A stretch of DNA of 64,000 nucleotides from Sphingobacteriales bacterium (GCA_016708305.1 JADJGB010000008.1:186001-250000), one strand, 5' to 3'; positions 1 to 10,030 are shown, numbered from the stretch's first letter. The notes: generated from the sequence alone by a model not told the origin. Numbers and translations: made by a program.

Positions 1-2
1 AT

Positions 3-701
3 ATCGGTTTTTTGGACTGGGGAAAGGAAAAGCTGCAGGATATAGTCATTTCCTTCTCGTTCAAGTACGATACACGGCTGGCATCCGATACAGATGATGT
101 GGCCCATGCTGTTGATTACAAAAAAATAAATAAAAGAATAATAGAATTAGTTGACAACAAAAGCTTTCAACTAATTGAAAATTTAGCAGAGCAAATATAT
201 TCCCTGATTCAAAGCATAAGCCCCGACATTCAGGAAATTGATGTTCGGGTAGAAAAGCCACGAGCACTCCGGTTTGCAGACAATGTAATTGTGATAATAT
301 CCGGTAAAGACAGGTATAATACAGCAATGATTACCCTTGGCTCCAACATTCTGCCTGAAGAAAATATTAATCAGGCATTAAATTTAATCAGTCGATTAGG
401 AGTTATTACCAAACGCACCGAATTTATAAAAACCAAACCACTGAAATTTACCGAGCAGGATGATTTTCTGAATGGCGCAATATTACTTGTTACAAAGAAA
501 AATCTTTCCGAACTGCAAATTGAATTAAGACAAATTGAGGCTATAATGGGAAGAGAAAGGTCTGCCAATAAAAATGCACCACGACAGATTGACCTTGACG
601 TTACCACATTTAACGGATTCCTTATCGACAAAGAAATCAAAGAACTTCCATTTCTGATTGACTTTTTAAAACTCCTACAGCCCCAACTACCTATTGCATA
701 A
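3..701 (+). CDS. folK: FolB-FolK fusion: dihydroneopterin aldolase / HPPK (5' end outside window)
   Basis: Bifunctional folate-biosynthesis enzyme. The first ~90 residues match the second half of dihydroneopterin aldolase (FolB), including the IGFLDWGKEKLQD segment that normally sits near the FolB N-terminus, so only a short piece is missing off the left edge. From about residue 105 (ITLGSNI) to the end is 6-hydroxymethyl-dihydropterin pyrophosphokinase, with the HPPK signature APRQIDLDV near residue 190. FolB makes 6-hydroxymethyl-dihydropterin and FolK pyrophosphorylates it, both in the cytoplasm. The frame is open upstream of the TTG at 12, so the true start lies outside the window. The gene symbol is assigned for the FolK half. 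Confidence 0.85.
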   Translation: MGFLDWGKEKLQDIVISFSFKYDTRLASDTDDVAHAVDYKKINKRIIELVDNKSFQLIENLAEQIYSLIQSISPDIQEIDVRVEKPRALRFADNVIVIISGKDRYNTAMITLGSNILPEENINQALNLISRLGVITKRTEFIKTKPLKFTEQDDFLNGAILLVTKKNLSELQIELRQIEAIMGRERSANKNAPRQIDLDVTTFNGFLIDKEIKELPFLIDFLKLLQPQLPIA

Positions 702-880
702 TTACTATTTGCCAATTATTGTTGTCCGAGATAATACAAAAATGGGGGGTTATGGACAAAAATGGGTCTAAAAATCGCTGTAATCATTATTGTTATTAGC
801 TTTAAGGCAAATGAAAGGTTATGAATAAAAAAACTGCTTTTCTTGTGGATATGTGTCGGTTTAGACATTGCCCGTTTAAT
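702..880. other. Intergenic, no gene seen
   Basis: AT-rich stretch between folK and the IS-end relic at 881. The short ORFs on the minus strand have no recognisable domain and I do not support them as genes. Confidence 0.5.
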
Positions 881-908
881 CTGTAACTTTTTTACGGAAT
901 AGTAATTC
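881..908. mobile_element. Relic of an IS1634/IS4-type IS end
   Basis: The segment begins CTGTAACTTTTTT and continues ACGGAATAGT, matching the left end of the intact IS at 25830-25860 apart from a 3-nt deletion and one mismatch. On the minus strand it still encodes the ITIP-stop tail shared with that transposase. The rest of the element is absent. The piece abuts the restriction-endonuclease fragment, so insertion followed by deletion is a plausible reason for the missing N-terminus of that gene. Confidence 0.6.
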
Positions 909-977
909 GTATCAACCAACCGCATATTGTCCATTCCGGTATTGATTTAGAATTTGAAAAAAATGATAATAGATATA
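887..977 (+). pseudogene. PmeII-like type II restriction endonuclease, upstream fragment
   Basis: This open frame ends in residues GIDLEFEKNDNRY and joins the frame at 1977-2394 once the IS and one copy of its target duplication are removed. GIDLEFE followed by YIVNIKSG resembles the PD-(D/E)xK-type catalytic core of PmeII-family type II endonucleases. A TAA at 884 closes the frame upstream, just inside the IS relic, so the N-terminal part of the enzyme is lost. Family assignment is from memory of conserved motifs. Residues upstream of about 935 may not belong to the original gene. Confidence 0.5.
970..977 (+). repeat. Target site duplication (left) of IS1595-family element
   Basis: TAGATATA, identical to 1977-1984 on the other side of the element. 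Eight bp is the usual duplication length for the IS1595 family. Confidence 0.85.
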
Positions 978-1976
978 ACTGCTTATCCCCTTTGGTCAAG
1001 TTAAAAGACATAACTTTGAATATTGACAAATATGGAGAAATATCCGAAAGATTTTCAGGAATTTCTGACCTTCTTTTCAACCGAGAATGATTGCTGGAAT
1101 TACATTTTCGAATTGCGATGGCCTGATGGATATAGTTGTCCTAAATGCGGTAGCAGTAAATATTGGATTACGGATAATAAATTGATACATTGCTCGGAAT
1201 GTGAGTATCAGGGTTCAATAACAGCAGGGACGATTTTTCATGGCACAAGAAAACCTCTTTTATTATGGTTTCATATCATGTGGTGGGTTGCTGCACAGAA
1301 AACAGGAGCAAGTGCATATAATCTGATGGATTTTATGGGTTTTGGCTCTTATGAAACAGCATGGACATGGTTGCAGAAATTACGCAGAGCCATGGTAAGA
1401 ACTGGCAGGGATAAACTTTCTGGGGACGTGGAAGTTGATGAAACATATATTGGTGGAATCGAGTCTGGCAAGGGTAAACAAGGAAGAGGCGCTGTTACGA
1501 AAACATTAGTTGTTGTGGCAACTGAATGAAAAGGAAAACAAATAGGACGGGTTCGTATCAAATGTATTTCCGATGCCTCAGCAGAAAACCTCGTAGGTTT
1601 TATAGAAGAAAATATTGAAAAAAACAGCACAGTCATTACCGATGGATGGAGAGGTTATAGTTCACTATCGAGTTCTAAATTTTACAACCACCAGGTAAAA
1701 ATAATTTCGACTAGCAAGATGGCTGCACATGAATTATTACCGCATGTTCACATGGTTGATTCGTTAGTCAAACGGTGGATTAATGGAACACATCAAGGGA
1801 AAGTCTCACCAAAGCACTTGGCTCACTATCTCGATGAATTTGCGTTCAGATTTAACAGGAAACTCTCAACATATAGGGGGAATTTATTCTACAGACTGGT
1901 TCAACAGGCTGTGGATACCTCACCCATACCGTTTAATGAAATTATTAAATCAACTTGACCGAAAGGAATAAGCAGT
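978..1976 (+). mobile_element. IS1595-family (ISXO2-like) insertion sequence, 999 bp
   Basis: The terminal inverted repeats are 978-1002 (starting ACTGCTTATCCCC) and 1952-1976, matching at 22 of 25 positions. An exact 8-bp duplication TAGATATA flanks them. One transposase frame fills the element and its stop codon lies inside the right repeat. The element sits inside a restriction-endonuclease reading frame, and precise removal restores that frame. The transposase carries an in-frame stop, so this copy is probably inactive unless the stop is a sequence error. Confidence 0.9.
1023..1958 (+). pseudogene. IS1595-family transposase with premature stop
   Basis: The N-terminus (about residues 12-70) carries a zinc-ribbon, CPKCGS then CSECEY, followed by the ISXO2-like DDE domain: DVEVDETYIGG at about residue 140, VITDGWRGY and HMVDSLVKRW further on. 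TGA at 1527-1529 interrupts the frame after VVVATE. The same frame continues KGKQIGRVR to the stop at 1956-1958, giving a normal ~311-aa length. The lesion is a single codon, not a frameshift. Confidence 0.88.
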
Positions 1977-1984
1977 TAGATATA
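1977..1984 (+). repeat. Target site duplication (right) of IS1595-family element
   Basis: TAGATATA, exact copy of 970-977. Confidence 0.85.
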
Positions 1985-2394
1985 TTGTAAATATTAAATC
2001 AGGCCCTAATTGGGGTAATTGCTCCCAAATTAAAAAAATGGTTGCAGACTTAAAGACTGCAAAGAAAACATTGAGAACCAGTAATTCAAATCTAAACATT
2101 ATTGCTGTAAACGGTTGTTGTTATGGTATAGATAACAAACCTGACAAGGGTGACTATTTTAAATATTGCGGGCAAAGATTCTGGGAATTTATTTCTAATA
2201 ATCCTGATCTTTATACTGAAATTATCGAACCATTAGGTTACAAAGCCAAAGAAAAAAACGAATCTTTCCAACAATCATATAGTCAAATGATTAATAAGTT
2301 TACAAGAGATTTTTCAAATCAATTTTGTAAGGATAATGGAGAAATTGATTGGGAAAAGCTTGTTCATTTTAATTCAGTAGAGGTAATTTTATAA
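1977..2394 (+). pseudogene. PmeII-like type II restriction endonuclease, C-terminal fragment
   Basis: The frame is open through the duplication and reads YIVNIKSGPNWGN, then AVNGCCYG, KGDYFKYCGQRFWEFIS and IIEPLGYKAKEKN before the stop at 2392-2394. These motifs are typical of the C-terminal half of PmeII-family type II restriction enzymes. The first ATG (2038) would give a 118-aa protein without the catalytic core, so the fragment is not expected to cut DNA. No cognate methyltransferase lies next to it: folK is upstream and bshA downstream. Confidence 0.65.
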
Positions 2395-2514
2395 AAAACC
2401 AAGCCATATAGCAAACTTTTGTTCTTCTAATCCGTTATTTCAACTAATTATTGTAATGACTGATGAAGTCGCTTTGGGCAAATTAAATTAACTTGCCGCC
2501 ACATATTGTAAATT

Positions 2515-3645
2515 ATGCGAATAGGAATTGTATGTTATCCAACTTATGGAGGTAGTGGTGTTTTGGCAACCGAATTAGGCAAGGCTTTAGCTGAAAAAGG
2601 CCATGAAGTACATTTTATATCCTATCAGCAACCGGTGAGGTTGAGCATTTTTTTACCCAATATTTATTACCACGAAGTGCAGGTGCCCACTTACCCACTG
2701 TTCGACTTTCCGCCCTATGAAACAGCGCTTTCAAGCACGCTGGTAGATGTCATTAAAAACAATCATCTGGATCTTCTGCATGTGCATTATGCCATTCCGC
2801 ACGCATCGGCGGCCTATATGGCAAAAAAAATGCTTCAGGAAGATGGTATTGAGATACCGGTGATTACCACCCTGCACGGAACCGACATCACCCTGGTGGG
2901 AAAAGACAAAATGTATGCGCCGGTAGTCGCATTTTCCATCAATGAAAGTGATGTAATAACAGCTGTGTCTAAAAATCTGAGAGATGAAACCTACAAAACG
3001 TTTCACATCAAAAAGGATATTGAAGTAATTTATAATTTTGTGGACGTTGAGCGATTTAACCGTAAACCACTAGATGCGTTTAAAAAAGTATTGGCTCCTA
3101 ATAGCGAAAGAATTTTATTACACGCTTCCAATTTCAGGCAGGTAAAAAGGGTACAGGATGTGGTACATATATTCAACGAAGTGCAAAAGGAAATTCCGGC
3201 CAAACTATTACTTGTGGGTGATGGCCCCGAAAGACAGCCTGTGGAAGAACTGAGCCGTTGCCTGGGTGTTTTTGAAAAACTGACTTTTGTTGGCAAACAG
3301 GACCAAATGGAAGAAATTCTGCCAATAGCCGATCTGTTTTTACTTCCTTCGGAATATGAAAGTTTTGGACTTGCGGCTCTTGAAGCAATGGCTTCAAGAG
3401 TACCTGTTATATCCACTAATGCAGGAGGGTTGGCTGAGGTGAATATTGAAGGACAAACAGGTTATCTGGCTGATATTGGCGATATCAAAACCATGAGCCG
3501 GAAAGCGATTGAAATATTAAAAGATGATGATACCCTGAACGCCTTCAAACAAAGGGCTTTTGAACATGCTCAAACTTTTAACATGGAGTCCATCATCCCT
3601 CAGTATGAAGCCATATACAAGCGATTTTGCAAGGATTGCTGGTAA
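2515..3645 (+). CDS. bshA: N-acetyl-alpha-D-glucosaminyl L-malate synthase BshA
   Basis: First enzyme of bacillithiol synthesis: a GT4-family transferase that joins UDP-GlcNAc and L-malate in the cytoplasm. BshA hallmarks are the N-terminal CYPTYGGSGVLATELG loop, HVHYAIPHA near residue 90, TTLHGTDITLVG near 120, and the GT-B E-x7-E segment PSEYESFGLAALEAMA near 280. The length, 376 aa, is normal. The ATG at 2515 starts directly at the conserved N-terminus. It ends 6 nt from the convergent metH. No other bsh gene is present in the window. Confidence 0.93.
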   Translation: MRIGIVCYPTYGGSGVLATELGKALAEKGHEVHFISYQQPVRLSIFLPNIYYHEVQVPTYPLFDFPPYETALSSTLVDVIKNNHLDLLHVHYAIPHASAAYMAKKMLQEDGIEIPVITTLHGTDITLVGKDKMYAPVVAFSINESDVITAVSKNLRDETYKTFHIKKDIEVIYNFVDVERFNRKPLDAFKKVLAPNSERILLHASNFRQVKRVQDVVHIFNEVQKEIPAKLLLVGDGPERQPVEELSRCLGVFEKLTFVGKQDQMEEILPIADLFLLPSEYESFGLAALEAMASRVPVISTNAGGLAEVNIEGQTGYLADIGDIKTMSRKAIEILKDDDTLNAFKQRAFEHAQTFNMESIIPQYEAIYKRFCKDCW

Positions 3646-3651
3646 ATTTCG

Positions 3652-6326
3652 TTATTGCAAAACCGTTCCTAACCATTTTTCTACTTCTTCAATCTTCATT
3701 TCCTTGCGTTTGGCATAATCTTCCGTTTGGGTGCGATCAATTTTCCCCACACCAAAATAATGGCTCTTGGGGTGAGTAATGTACCATCCGCAAACTGAAG
3801 CTGGAGGGTCCATGGCCAAATGGTCTGTAAGCCTGATGCCTATATTTTCCGTTACATTCAGCATTTTAAACAGTTTGTATTTTTCGGTATGGTCAGGGCA
3901 GGCAGGATACCCCGGCGCCGGTCGAATTCCCTGGTATTTCTCCGAAATGAGTTCATCGTTTGTCAGGTTCTCATCACTTGCATATCCCCAAAAATCTTTT
4001 CGTGTTTGCTGGTGAAGGCACTCTGCAAAGGCTTCCACAAACCTGTCGCCCAAGATCTGCACTAATATTTTATTATAATCATCCATATCAGCAAGGAAAC
4101 GGTCAATATGCGTCTGTACATTATGAATCGTTACTGCAAAAGCGCCCATATAATCCTGACCACAGGATGCAGGCATAATAAAATCGGCTAATGAGAAATT
4201 ATAATGATTTGTTGCTTTTTTAAGCTGTTGGCGCAAAGATTCCAATTTTACATCTCCGTCAGGAGTTTTTACGGTTACGGTATCGGCATTATCACTGTTA
4301 GCCGGCCAAAAACCTACAACTCCATCAGCAGTGAACCATTTTTCATTCACAATTTTTTCTACCATTGCCAATGCATCATTGTGCAATTTCATAGCTTCGG
4401 CACCAAATTTTTCATGTGTTAGCACCTGGGGAAAATGCCCCGGCATCTCCCAGGCGATAAAAAATGGTCCCCAGTCAATATACTTGGCTATTGAAGCCAA
4501 ATCAAAATCTTTAAGCACTTTTACACCATCTGTAGCCGGCTTTACCGGCTGATATGCAGCCCAGTCAACCTGTTCTTTGTTGGCAACAGCTTGCTGATAG
4601 GGTATAAGTTCTTTTTATGCTTTTTGCTAAACTGCTCTCTTAAAGCTTCATACTCCTTACTGGTTTTACGAAGTAATTCCTCTTTTTCCCTGCCTAACAG
4701 AGAACTCACAGCAGTAACACTTCTGGATGCATCCAACACGTGTAGCACACCCTTATCATATTGCGGCGCTATTTTTACGGCAGTATGAATTCGCGAAGTG
4801 GTAGCGCCTCCAATTAATAGAGGTTGTTTCATATTACGGCGCTTCATTTCCTGAGCCACATGTACCATTTCATCCAGTGATGGCGTAATCAACCCGCTCA
4901 CTCCAATGATATCCACATTTTCTCTATCGGCTGTATCCAAAAGTTTGTCTGTAGGCACCATTACCCCCAAATCAATAATTTCATAGCCATTACAACCTAA
5001 TACTACACCCACAATATTCTTCCCGATGTCATGCACATCACCTTTTACAGTAGCTAATAATATTTTACCCGCACTTTGAGATAGGGCAGTAGGATTAGTT
5101 AGTTTTTCTTCTTCGATAAAAGGCGTGAGCCAGGCTACACTTTTTTTCATCACTCTTGCACTCTTAACCACTTGTGGCAAAAACATTTTTCCGACGCCAA
5201 ACAAATCACCCACCACATCCATTCCGGCCATTAACGGACCCTCAATCACTTCCAGCGGACGGGGATATTTTAAACGAGCCTCCTCCGTATCTTCATCTAT
5301 GTAATCCGTAATACCATTTACCAGCGCATGTTTGAGCCTTTCCTCCACAGGGTTTTGCCTCCAGCTATCGTCTTTTTTTCTGGTCTTCCCTTCAGATTTT
5401 ACCGTATCGGCAAAGGCAAGCAATTTTTCGGTAGCTTCGTTGTTATCATTATTTTTGTTGAGAATAACATTCTCACAAAGTTCGCGCAACTGCGGGTCAA
5501 TTTCATCATACACTGCCAACTGACCGGCATTTACAATACCCATTGTCATTCCTACTTTAATGGCATGATACAAGAACACGGCATGCATAGCTTCTCTCAC
5601 TGATTCATTTCCTCTGAAAGAAAATGAGAGATTACTTACTCCGCCACTAATATTGGTTAAAGGCATTAAATGCTTTATCTCCCTGATAGCTTCGATGAAG
5701 TCAACAGCATAATTATTATGTTCTTCCAGTCCGGTGGCTATAGCAAAAATATTTGGGTCGAAAATAATGTCTTGCGGGGCAAAACCGACCTGTTCTGTAA
5801 GTATCTTGTATGCCTTATGGCAAATCGCTACCTTGCGTTCCTTTGTATCTGCCTGGCCTTTTTCGTCAAAAGCCATGACAATAACTGCTGCGCCATAGCT
5901 TTTACAGATAATTGCCTGCTCAATAAATTTCTCCGTGCACTCCTTCATTGAGATGGAGTTTACTATGCACTTCCCCTGCACACATTTAAGTCCTGCCTCA
6001 ATGATTTCAAATTTTGAAGAATCGAGCATAATGGGCACTTTGGCAATATCGGGTTCGCTTTGCACCAGATTTACAAATGTTGTCATCGCCTGTACACCCT
6101 CGAGCAAGGCATCATCCATATTGATATCAATGACTTGTGCGCCGTTTTCGACCTGTTGCCGGGCCACACTCAATGCTTCTTCATACTTATTTTCACGAAT
6201 AAGCCGTGCAAATTTTTTCGAACCGGTAACATTGGTTCTTTCGCCAATGTTTATAAAATTACTTTCGGGGCGAACCACTAATGGTTCCAAACCTGACAGC
6301 GTAAGGTAAATATTTTTAGTATTCAT
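3652..6326 (-). CDS. metH: Methionine synthase MetH, pterin/B12/activation part (frame broken once)
   Basis: Cobalamin-dependent methionine synthase without its homocysteine domain. In order it has: a pterin-binding domain (INIGERTNVTGSKKF), a cap domain, a B12-binding domain with the lower-axial His motif GDVHDIGKNIV, and a C-terminal reactivation domain with the AdoMet-binding RPAPGYP. The frame breaks at the T5 run 4612-4616 (A5 on the coding strand). One extra A would join KKHKK to ELIPYQQAVANKEQVDW and then to the activation domain that starts in the shifted frame, giving ~891 aa. The homocysteine domain is the next gene upstream on the same strand, and the two probably form one operon. 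I read the shift as a sequence error. Confidence 0.88.
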
Positions 6327-6384
6327 TTTTTTAGTATTTGAATCGCAATACCAACCAACTAATTTTAATCTTCTTCACAGGTAA

Positions 6385-7404
6385 CTAATCTTTATGTTCC
6401 AGAAAAATCTCTCGCGGCTTCAGCCCTTTCACTGCCTTAGCCACCTCTCTGATATGGTCGGGAGTGGTGCCACAACAACCACCCACGATATTTACAAATC
6501 CATGCTGTGCCCATTCTCCCAAAAATCCGGCTGTCATTTCGGGCGCTTCATCATACTCACCCATTGCATTTGGCAGTCCTGCATTCGGATAGGCAGAAAC
6601 ATAGCAATTGGCAATTTGTGAAAGTTCTTGCACATGTGCCCTCATTTCCTTTGCTACCAGCGCACAATTAACTCCCACGCTCAAAGGATTGGCATGAGCT
6701 ATAGAAATATAAAAAGCCTCCAGTGTCTGACCGCTCAATGTTCTACCGGATGCATCGGTAATAGTACCGCTGACCATAATTTCCTTTTCATTTTCGGGAT
6801 GTTCTCTGAAATATTTTTTTACTGCAAATGTGGCGGCCTTTGCATTCAAGGTGTCAAAAATGGTTTCAATCAGCAATACATCGATACCGACATCCACCAG
6901 ACCGCTGATTTGCTCATAATAGGCATCCACCACTTCATCAAAAGTAACCGCACGATAACCGGGATTATTTACATCGGGCGAAAGAGAAAGGGTTTTATTG
7001 AGCGGACCTATAGCTCCAGCTACGAATTTGGGATTTGGGTCTGAGGATGGGTGTTCTGTCAAATACTCATCAATCGCCTCTCTGGCACATTTTGCAGCGG
7101 CCACATTGAGCTCATAAGCCAGCTCCTGCATATCATAATCAGCCTGAGAAATGGAGGTGCTGTTGAAAGTATTGGTTTCAATAATATCTGCCCCTGCCTC
7201 TAAATATTGCTTATGAATAGAACAAATAATTTCAGGACGAGTAATGCTCAACAGATCATTATTGCCTTTTACATCTTTGTGCCAGTCCTTAAAGCGCTCA
7301 CCTCTGTAATCTTCTTCTTTCAGTTTATGCTTTTGAATCATGGTGCCCATAGCGCCGTCCAAAATCAAAATACGCTTGTTTAACAAGCTTCTTAATTCAC
7401 TCAT
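6385..7404 (-). CDS. metH: Homocysteine S-methyltransferase domain of split MetH
   Basis: A 339-aa stand-alone version of the MetH N-terminal domain. It begins MSELRSLLNKRILILDGAMGTMIQ and has the zinc ligands expected in this family: the Cys in VGVNCALV and the Cys pair in IVGGCCGTTPDH. It transfers the methyl group from methylcobalamin, carried by the partner protein at 3652-6326, to homocysteine. It lies 58 nt upstream of that partner on the same strand. Two-gene MetH arrangements are known in Bacteroidota, so I treat this as natural rather than a break. Confidence 0.9.
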   Translation of the reverse strand: MSELRSLLNKRILILDGAMGTMIQKHKLKEEDYRGERFKDWHKDVKGNNDLLSITRPEIICSIHKQYLEAGADIIETNTFNSTSISQADYDMQELAYELNVAAAKCAREAIDEYLTEHPSSDPNPKFVAGAIGPLNKTLSLSPDVNNPGYRAVTFDEVVDAYYEQISGLVDVGIDVLLIETIFDTLNAKAATFAVKKYFREHPENEKEIMVSGTITDASGRTLSGQTLEAFYISIAHANPLSVGVNCALVAKEMRAHVQELSQIANCYVSAYPNAGLPNAMGEYDEAPEMTAGFLGEWAQHGFVNIVGGCCGTTPDHIREVAKAVKGLKPREIFLEHKD

Positions 7405-7603
7405 TTGAAAATGTTTTTAAGAAAAAATAAACGCGAGAGAAATTGTGATTGAAATCTTTACGTTTATTAGTTCAATGTTTTTATGCAGGTAGAACAATAA
7501 ACAAATACCCCTGCTGCTGCAAAAGTACAGATATTCAAGGAATTATTGTTTTAGCCAATTGTCAAAATATTTTTTTCCTTATCTTCAATCCCAAATTTCT
7601 TGC

Positions 7604-9100
7604 ATGCCAAATTACATTCTATCACTTGACCAGGGTACTACCAGTTCCCGTGCCATTATTTTCGATAAGAATGGCAATATCGTAGCCATAGCCCAAAAAG
7701 AGTTTACACAAATATTTCCGCAGGCGGGATGGGTAGAACATGATGCCACCGAGATATGGAGTACTCAGTTGGGTGTAGCCACAGAAGCAATATTAAAAGC
7801 CCGATTAACCATCAGCGACATCGCAGCTATTGGCATTACCAACCAACGCGAAACCACTGTGGTTTGGGACAGACATACTTCACAACCGGTTTATAATGCC
7901 ATTGTGTGGCAGGACAGACGGACTTCCGATTATTGTGATATGCTAAAAGCGGACGGAACCTCTGTATTGATTAAAGAAAAAACAGGCCTTGTTACCGATG
8001 CCTATTTTTCGGGAACAAAAATCAAGTGGATACTGGATAATGTAGCCGGTGCCAGAGAAAAAGCCGAAAAGGGGGATTTGTGTTTTGGCACTATTGACAC
8101 CTGGCTACTATGGAAACTGACCAACGGAAAAGTACATGCCACAGATGTCAGCAATGCTTCCCGAACAATGATTTTTAATATTCACGCGCTACAATGGGAT
8201 GATGAATTGCTGAAGATTATGAATATTCCCGCAGTCATGCTGCCCGAAGTACGCTCCAGCAGTGAAGTATATGGTCACACAGAACAATTATTTACAGCTC
8301 ATGAAGTACCGGTGAGCGGCATAGCCGGCGACCAGCAGGCAGCATTATTTGGACAAATGTGTATTCATCCCGGAATGGTAAAAAACACCTACGGCACCGG
8401 TTGTTTTATGCTGATGAATACCGGCGATAATCCTATTAAGAGCAATAATAATCTGCTGACCACCATCGCATGGAAGATAAACGGCAAAGTAAGTTATGCC
8501 CTGGAAGGTAGTGTGTTTATTGCCGGCGCTGTGGTTCAGTGGTTGCGCGATGGCCTTAAAATGATTCAGAGTTCATCAGAAATAGAAGCGCTGGCACAAA
8601 AAGAAAAAGACAATGGTGGCGTGTTCATGGTGCCGGCGTTTACCGGACTTGGAGCGCCTTACTGGAACCAACATGCAAGAGGCATCATTGTGGGTCTTAC
8701 AAGAGGAAGCTCCGATGCACATATTGCAAAAGCAGCTCTCGAAAGCATTGCCTACCAGACAATGGATGTGCTGAAAGCAATGGAAGCTGATTCGGGAATT
8801 ACTATCAAAGAAGTGCGTGCGGATGGCGGTGCAACGGTCAACAACTACTTGATGCAGTTTCAGGCGGATATTTTAAACACTTCTGTTATTCGGCCCACTA
8901 TCACAGAGACTACCGGCTTGGGTGCCGCTTACTTAGCTGGTCTGGCTGTTGGCTTCTGGAAAGACGTAAACGAGGTGCAGGCTTACTGGCAAAAGGAAAA
9001 GGAATTTACTTCGGCTATGAGTGCAGACGAACAGCAACCGCTTCAAAAACAATGGAGAAAAGCAGTGAAGGCCGCTCAGGCGTGGACGGAAGAGGTTTGA
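7604..9100 (+). CDS. glpK: Glycerol kinase
   Basis: FGGY-family kinase that phosphorylates glycerol to glycerol-3-phosphate in the cytoplasm. The ATP-binding start YILSLDQGTTSSRAIIFD follows the chosen ATG at 7604; a TTG at 7559 would only add an unconserved 15-residue tail. Further motifs are NQRETTVVWD, KNTYGTGCFML, GLGAPYWN and RADGGATVNNYLMQFQAD. The length, 498 aa, matches the family. The glycerol facilitator follows 145 nt downstream, so the pair should take up and trap glycerol. Confidence 0.93.
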   Translation: MPNYILSLDQGTTSSRAIIFDKNGNIVAIAQKEFTQIFPQAGWVEHDATEIWSTQLGVATEAILKARLTISDIAAIGITNQRETTVVWDRHTSQPVYNAIVWQDRRTSDYCDMLKADGTSVLIKEKTGLVTDAYFSGTKIKWILDNVAGAREKAEKGDLCFGTIDTWLLWKLTNGKVHATDVSNASRTMIFNIHALQWDDELLKIMNIPAVMLPEVRSSSEVYGHTEQLFTAHEVPVSGIAGDQQAALFGQMCIHPGMVKNTYGTGCFMLMNTGDNPIKSNNNLLTTIAWKINGKVSYALEGSVFIAGAVVQWLRDGLKMIQSSSEIEALAQKEKDNGGVFMVPAFTGLGAPYWNQHARGIIVGLTRGSSDAHIAKAALESIAYQTMDVLKAMEADSGITIKEVRADGGATVNNYLMQFQADILNTSVIRPTITETTGLGAAYLAGLAVGFWKDVNEVQAYWQKEKEFTSAMSADEQQPLQKQWRKAVKAAQAWTEEV

Positions 9101-9120
9101 GGTTTGAGATTGAAGACTGG

Positions 9121-9148
9121 CAAATTGCAAATTACAAATTACAAATTG
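9121..9148 (+). repeat. Four tandem copies of a 7-bp unit (CAAATTR)
   Basis: Short direct repeat in the glpK-glpF spacer. The copies are CAAATTG, CAAATTA, CAAATTA and CAAATTG. No function is evident. Confidence 0.6.
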
Positions 9149-9245
9149 CTTATAGCCATTTCCGCCGAAGCCAAAGACCGATTGCCGAAGCTTTTTAGGG
9201 TTTGAAGTTTAAAGTTGAAGGATTATAATTTAATAAATATTTTAT

Positions 9246-9951
9246 ATGGGAATTTTTACAGCCGAATTAATCGGAACAGCATTGTTGATATTATTAGGTA
9301 ATGGCGTGGTAGCCAATGTAGTACTCAAAAATACCAAAGGAAACAACAGCGGATGGATTGTAATCACCTTTGGATGGGCAATGGCAGTATTTATTGGTGT
9401 CTTAACGGCTTCAAAAATCAGTGGCGCACATTTGAATCCTGCCATAACGATTGCATTTGCCTACATGGGAAAAATTAGCACGGACACTATGGCTCATTAT
9501 CTTGGCGGTCAAATGCTGGGCGCAATGACGGGTCAGTTGTTAGTATGGCTCAGTTACCGACAACACTATCTGGCTACTGATGATACTGCGTCAAAACTGG
9601 CCACTTTCAGCACCATTCCGGCAATACGTAATTATGGCGCCAACTTTATCACGGGCAATTGGCACCTTTGTTCTGGTATTTGCCGTTCTTTTTATTGCCG
9701 CACCCGAAAGTAGTCTGGGAGCATTAGATGCCTTGCCCGTTGCATTCATTGTGCTGGCCATTGGATTGAGCCTTGGCGGACCTACAGGATATGCCATCAA
9801 TCCTGCCAGAGATTTAGGCCCGCGAATCATGCACGCCTTACTGCCTATCGGCAAAAAAGGAGGCAGCGACTGGGCTTACAGTTGGGTCCCTGTATTAGGA
9901 CCGGTTGTGGGGGCCTTACTGGCGGCAGTGTTGTTTCAATGGGTGGCATAA
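9246..9951 (+). CDS. glpF: Glycerol facilitator / aquaporin (MIP family), frame broken
   Basis: Inner-membrane MIP channel with both NPA boxes: HLNPAITIAF in the first half and AINPARDLGPR in the second. An Asp after the second NPAR is typical of glycerol-conducting GlpF rather than water-only aquaporins. The first frame runs to NFIT and the second resumes AIGTFVLVF near 9655, so there is one indel (1 extra or 2 missing bases). The combined product is about 235 aa, normal for the family. It lies directly downstream of glpK. A sequence error is more likely than a pseudogene. Confidence 0.85.
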
Positions 9952-10030
9952 AGGTAAAATCATCATTTTCTCAAGGTAGTTATTCCTTTTTGTAATCAGA
10001 TTTCCTTTTAACTTCGTAAAAAGAAATTGC

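Noticed and set aside
716..934. Minus-strand ORF of 72 aa between folK and the IS relic
   Set aside because: No domain, no start context, and it overlaps the IS-end relic and the endonuclease fragment.
892..1080. Minus-strand ORF ending in ITIP
   Set aside because: Only the last few codons match the IS1634/IS4-type transposase tail; the rest is antisense to the IS1595 end and the endonuclease fragment.
7405..7530. Possible structured leader (riboswitch) upstream of metH
   Set aside because: A GCAGG/CCTGC hairpin and a TACTTTTG box are visible on the minus strand, but I found no SAM, SAH or cobalamin riboswitch core and no -33 TTG.
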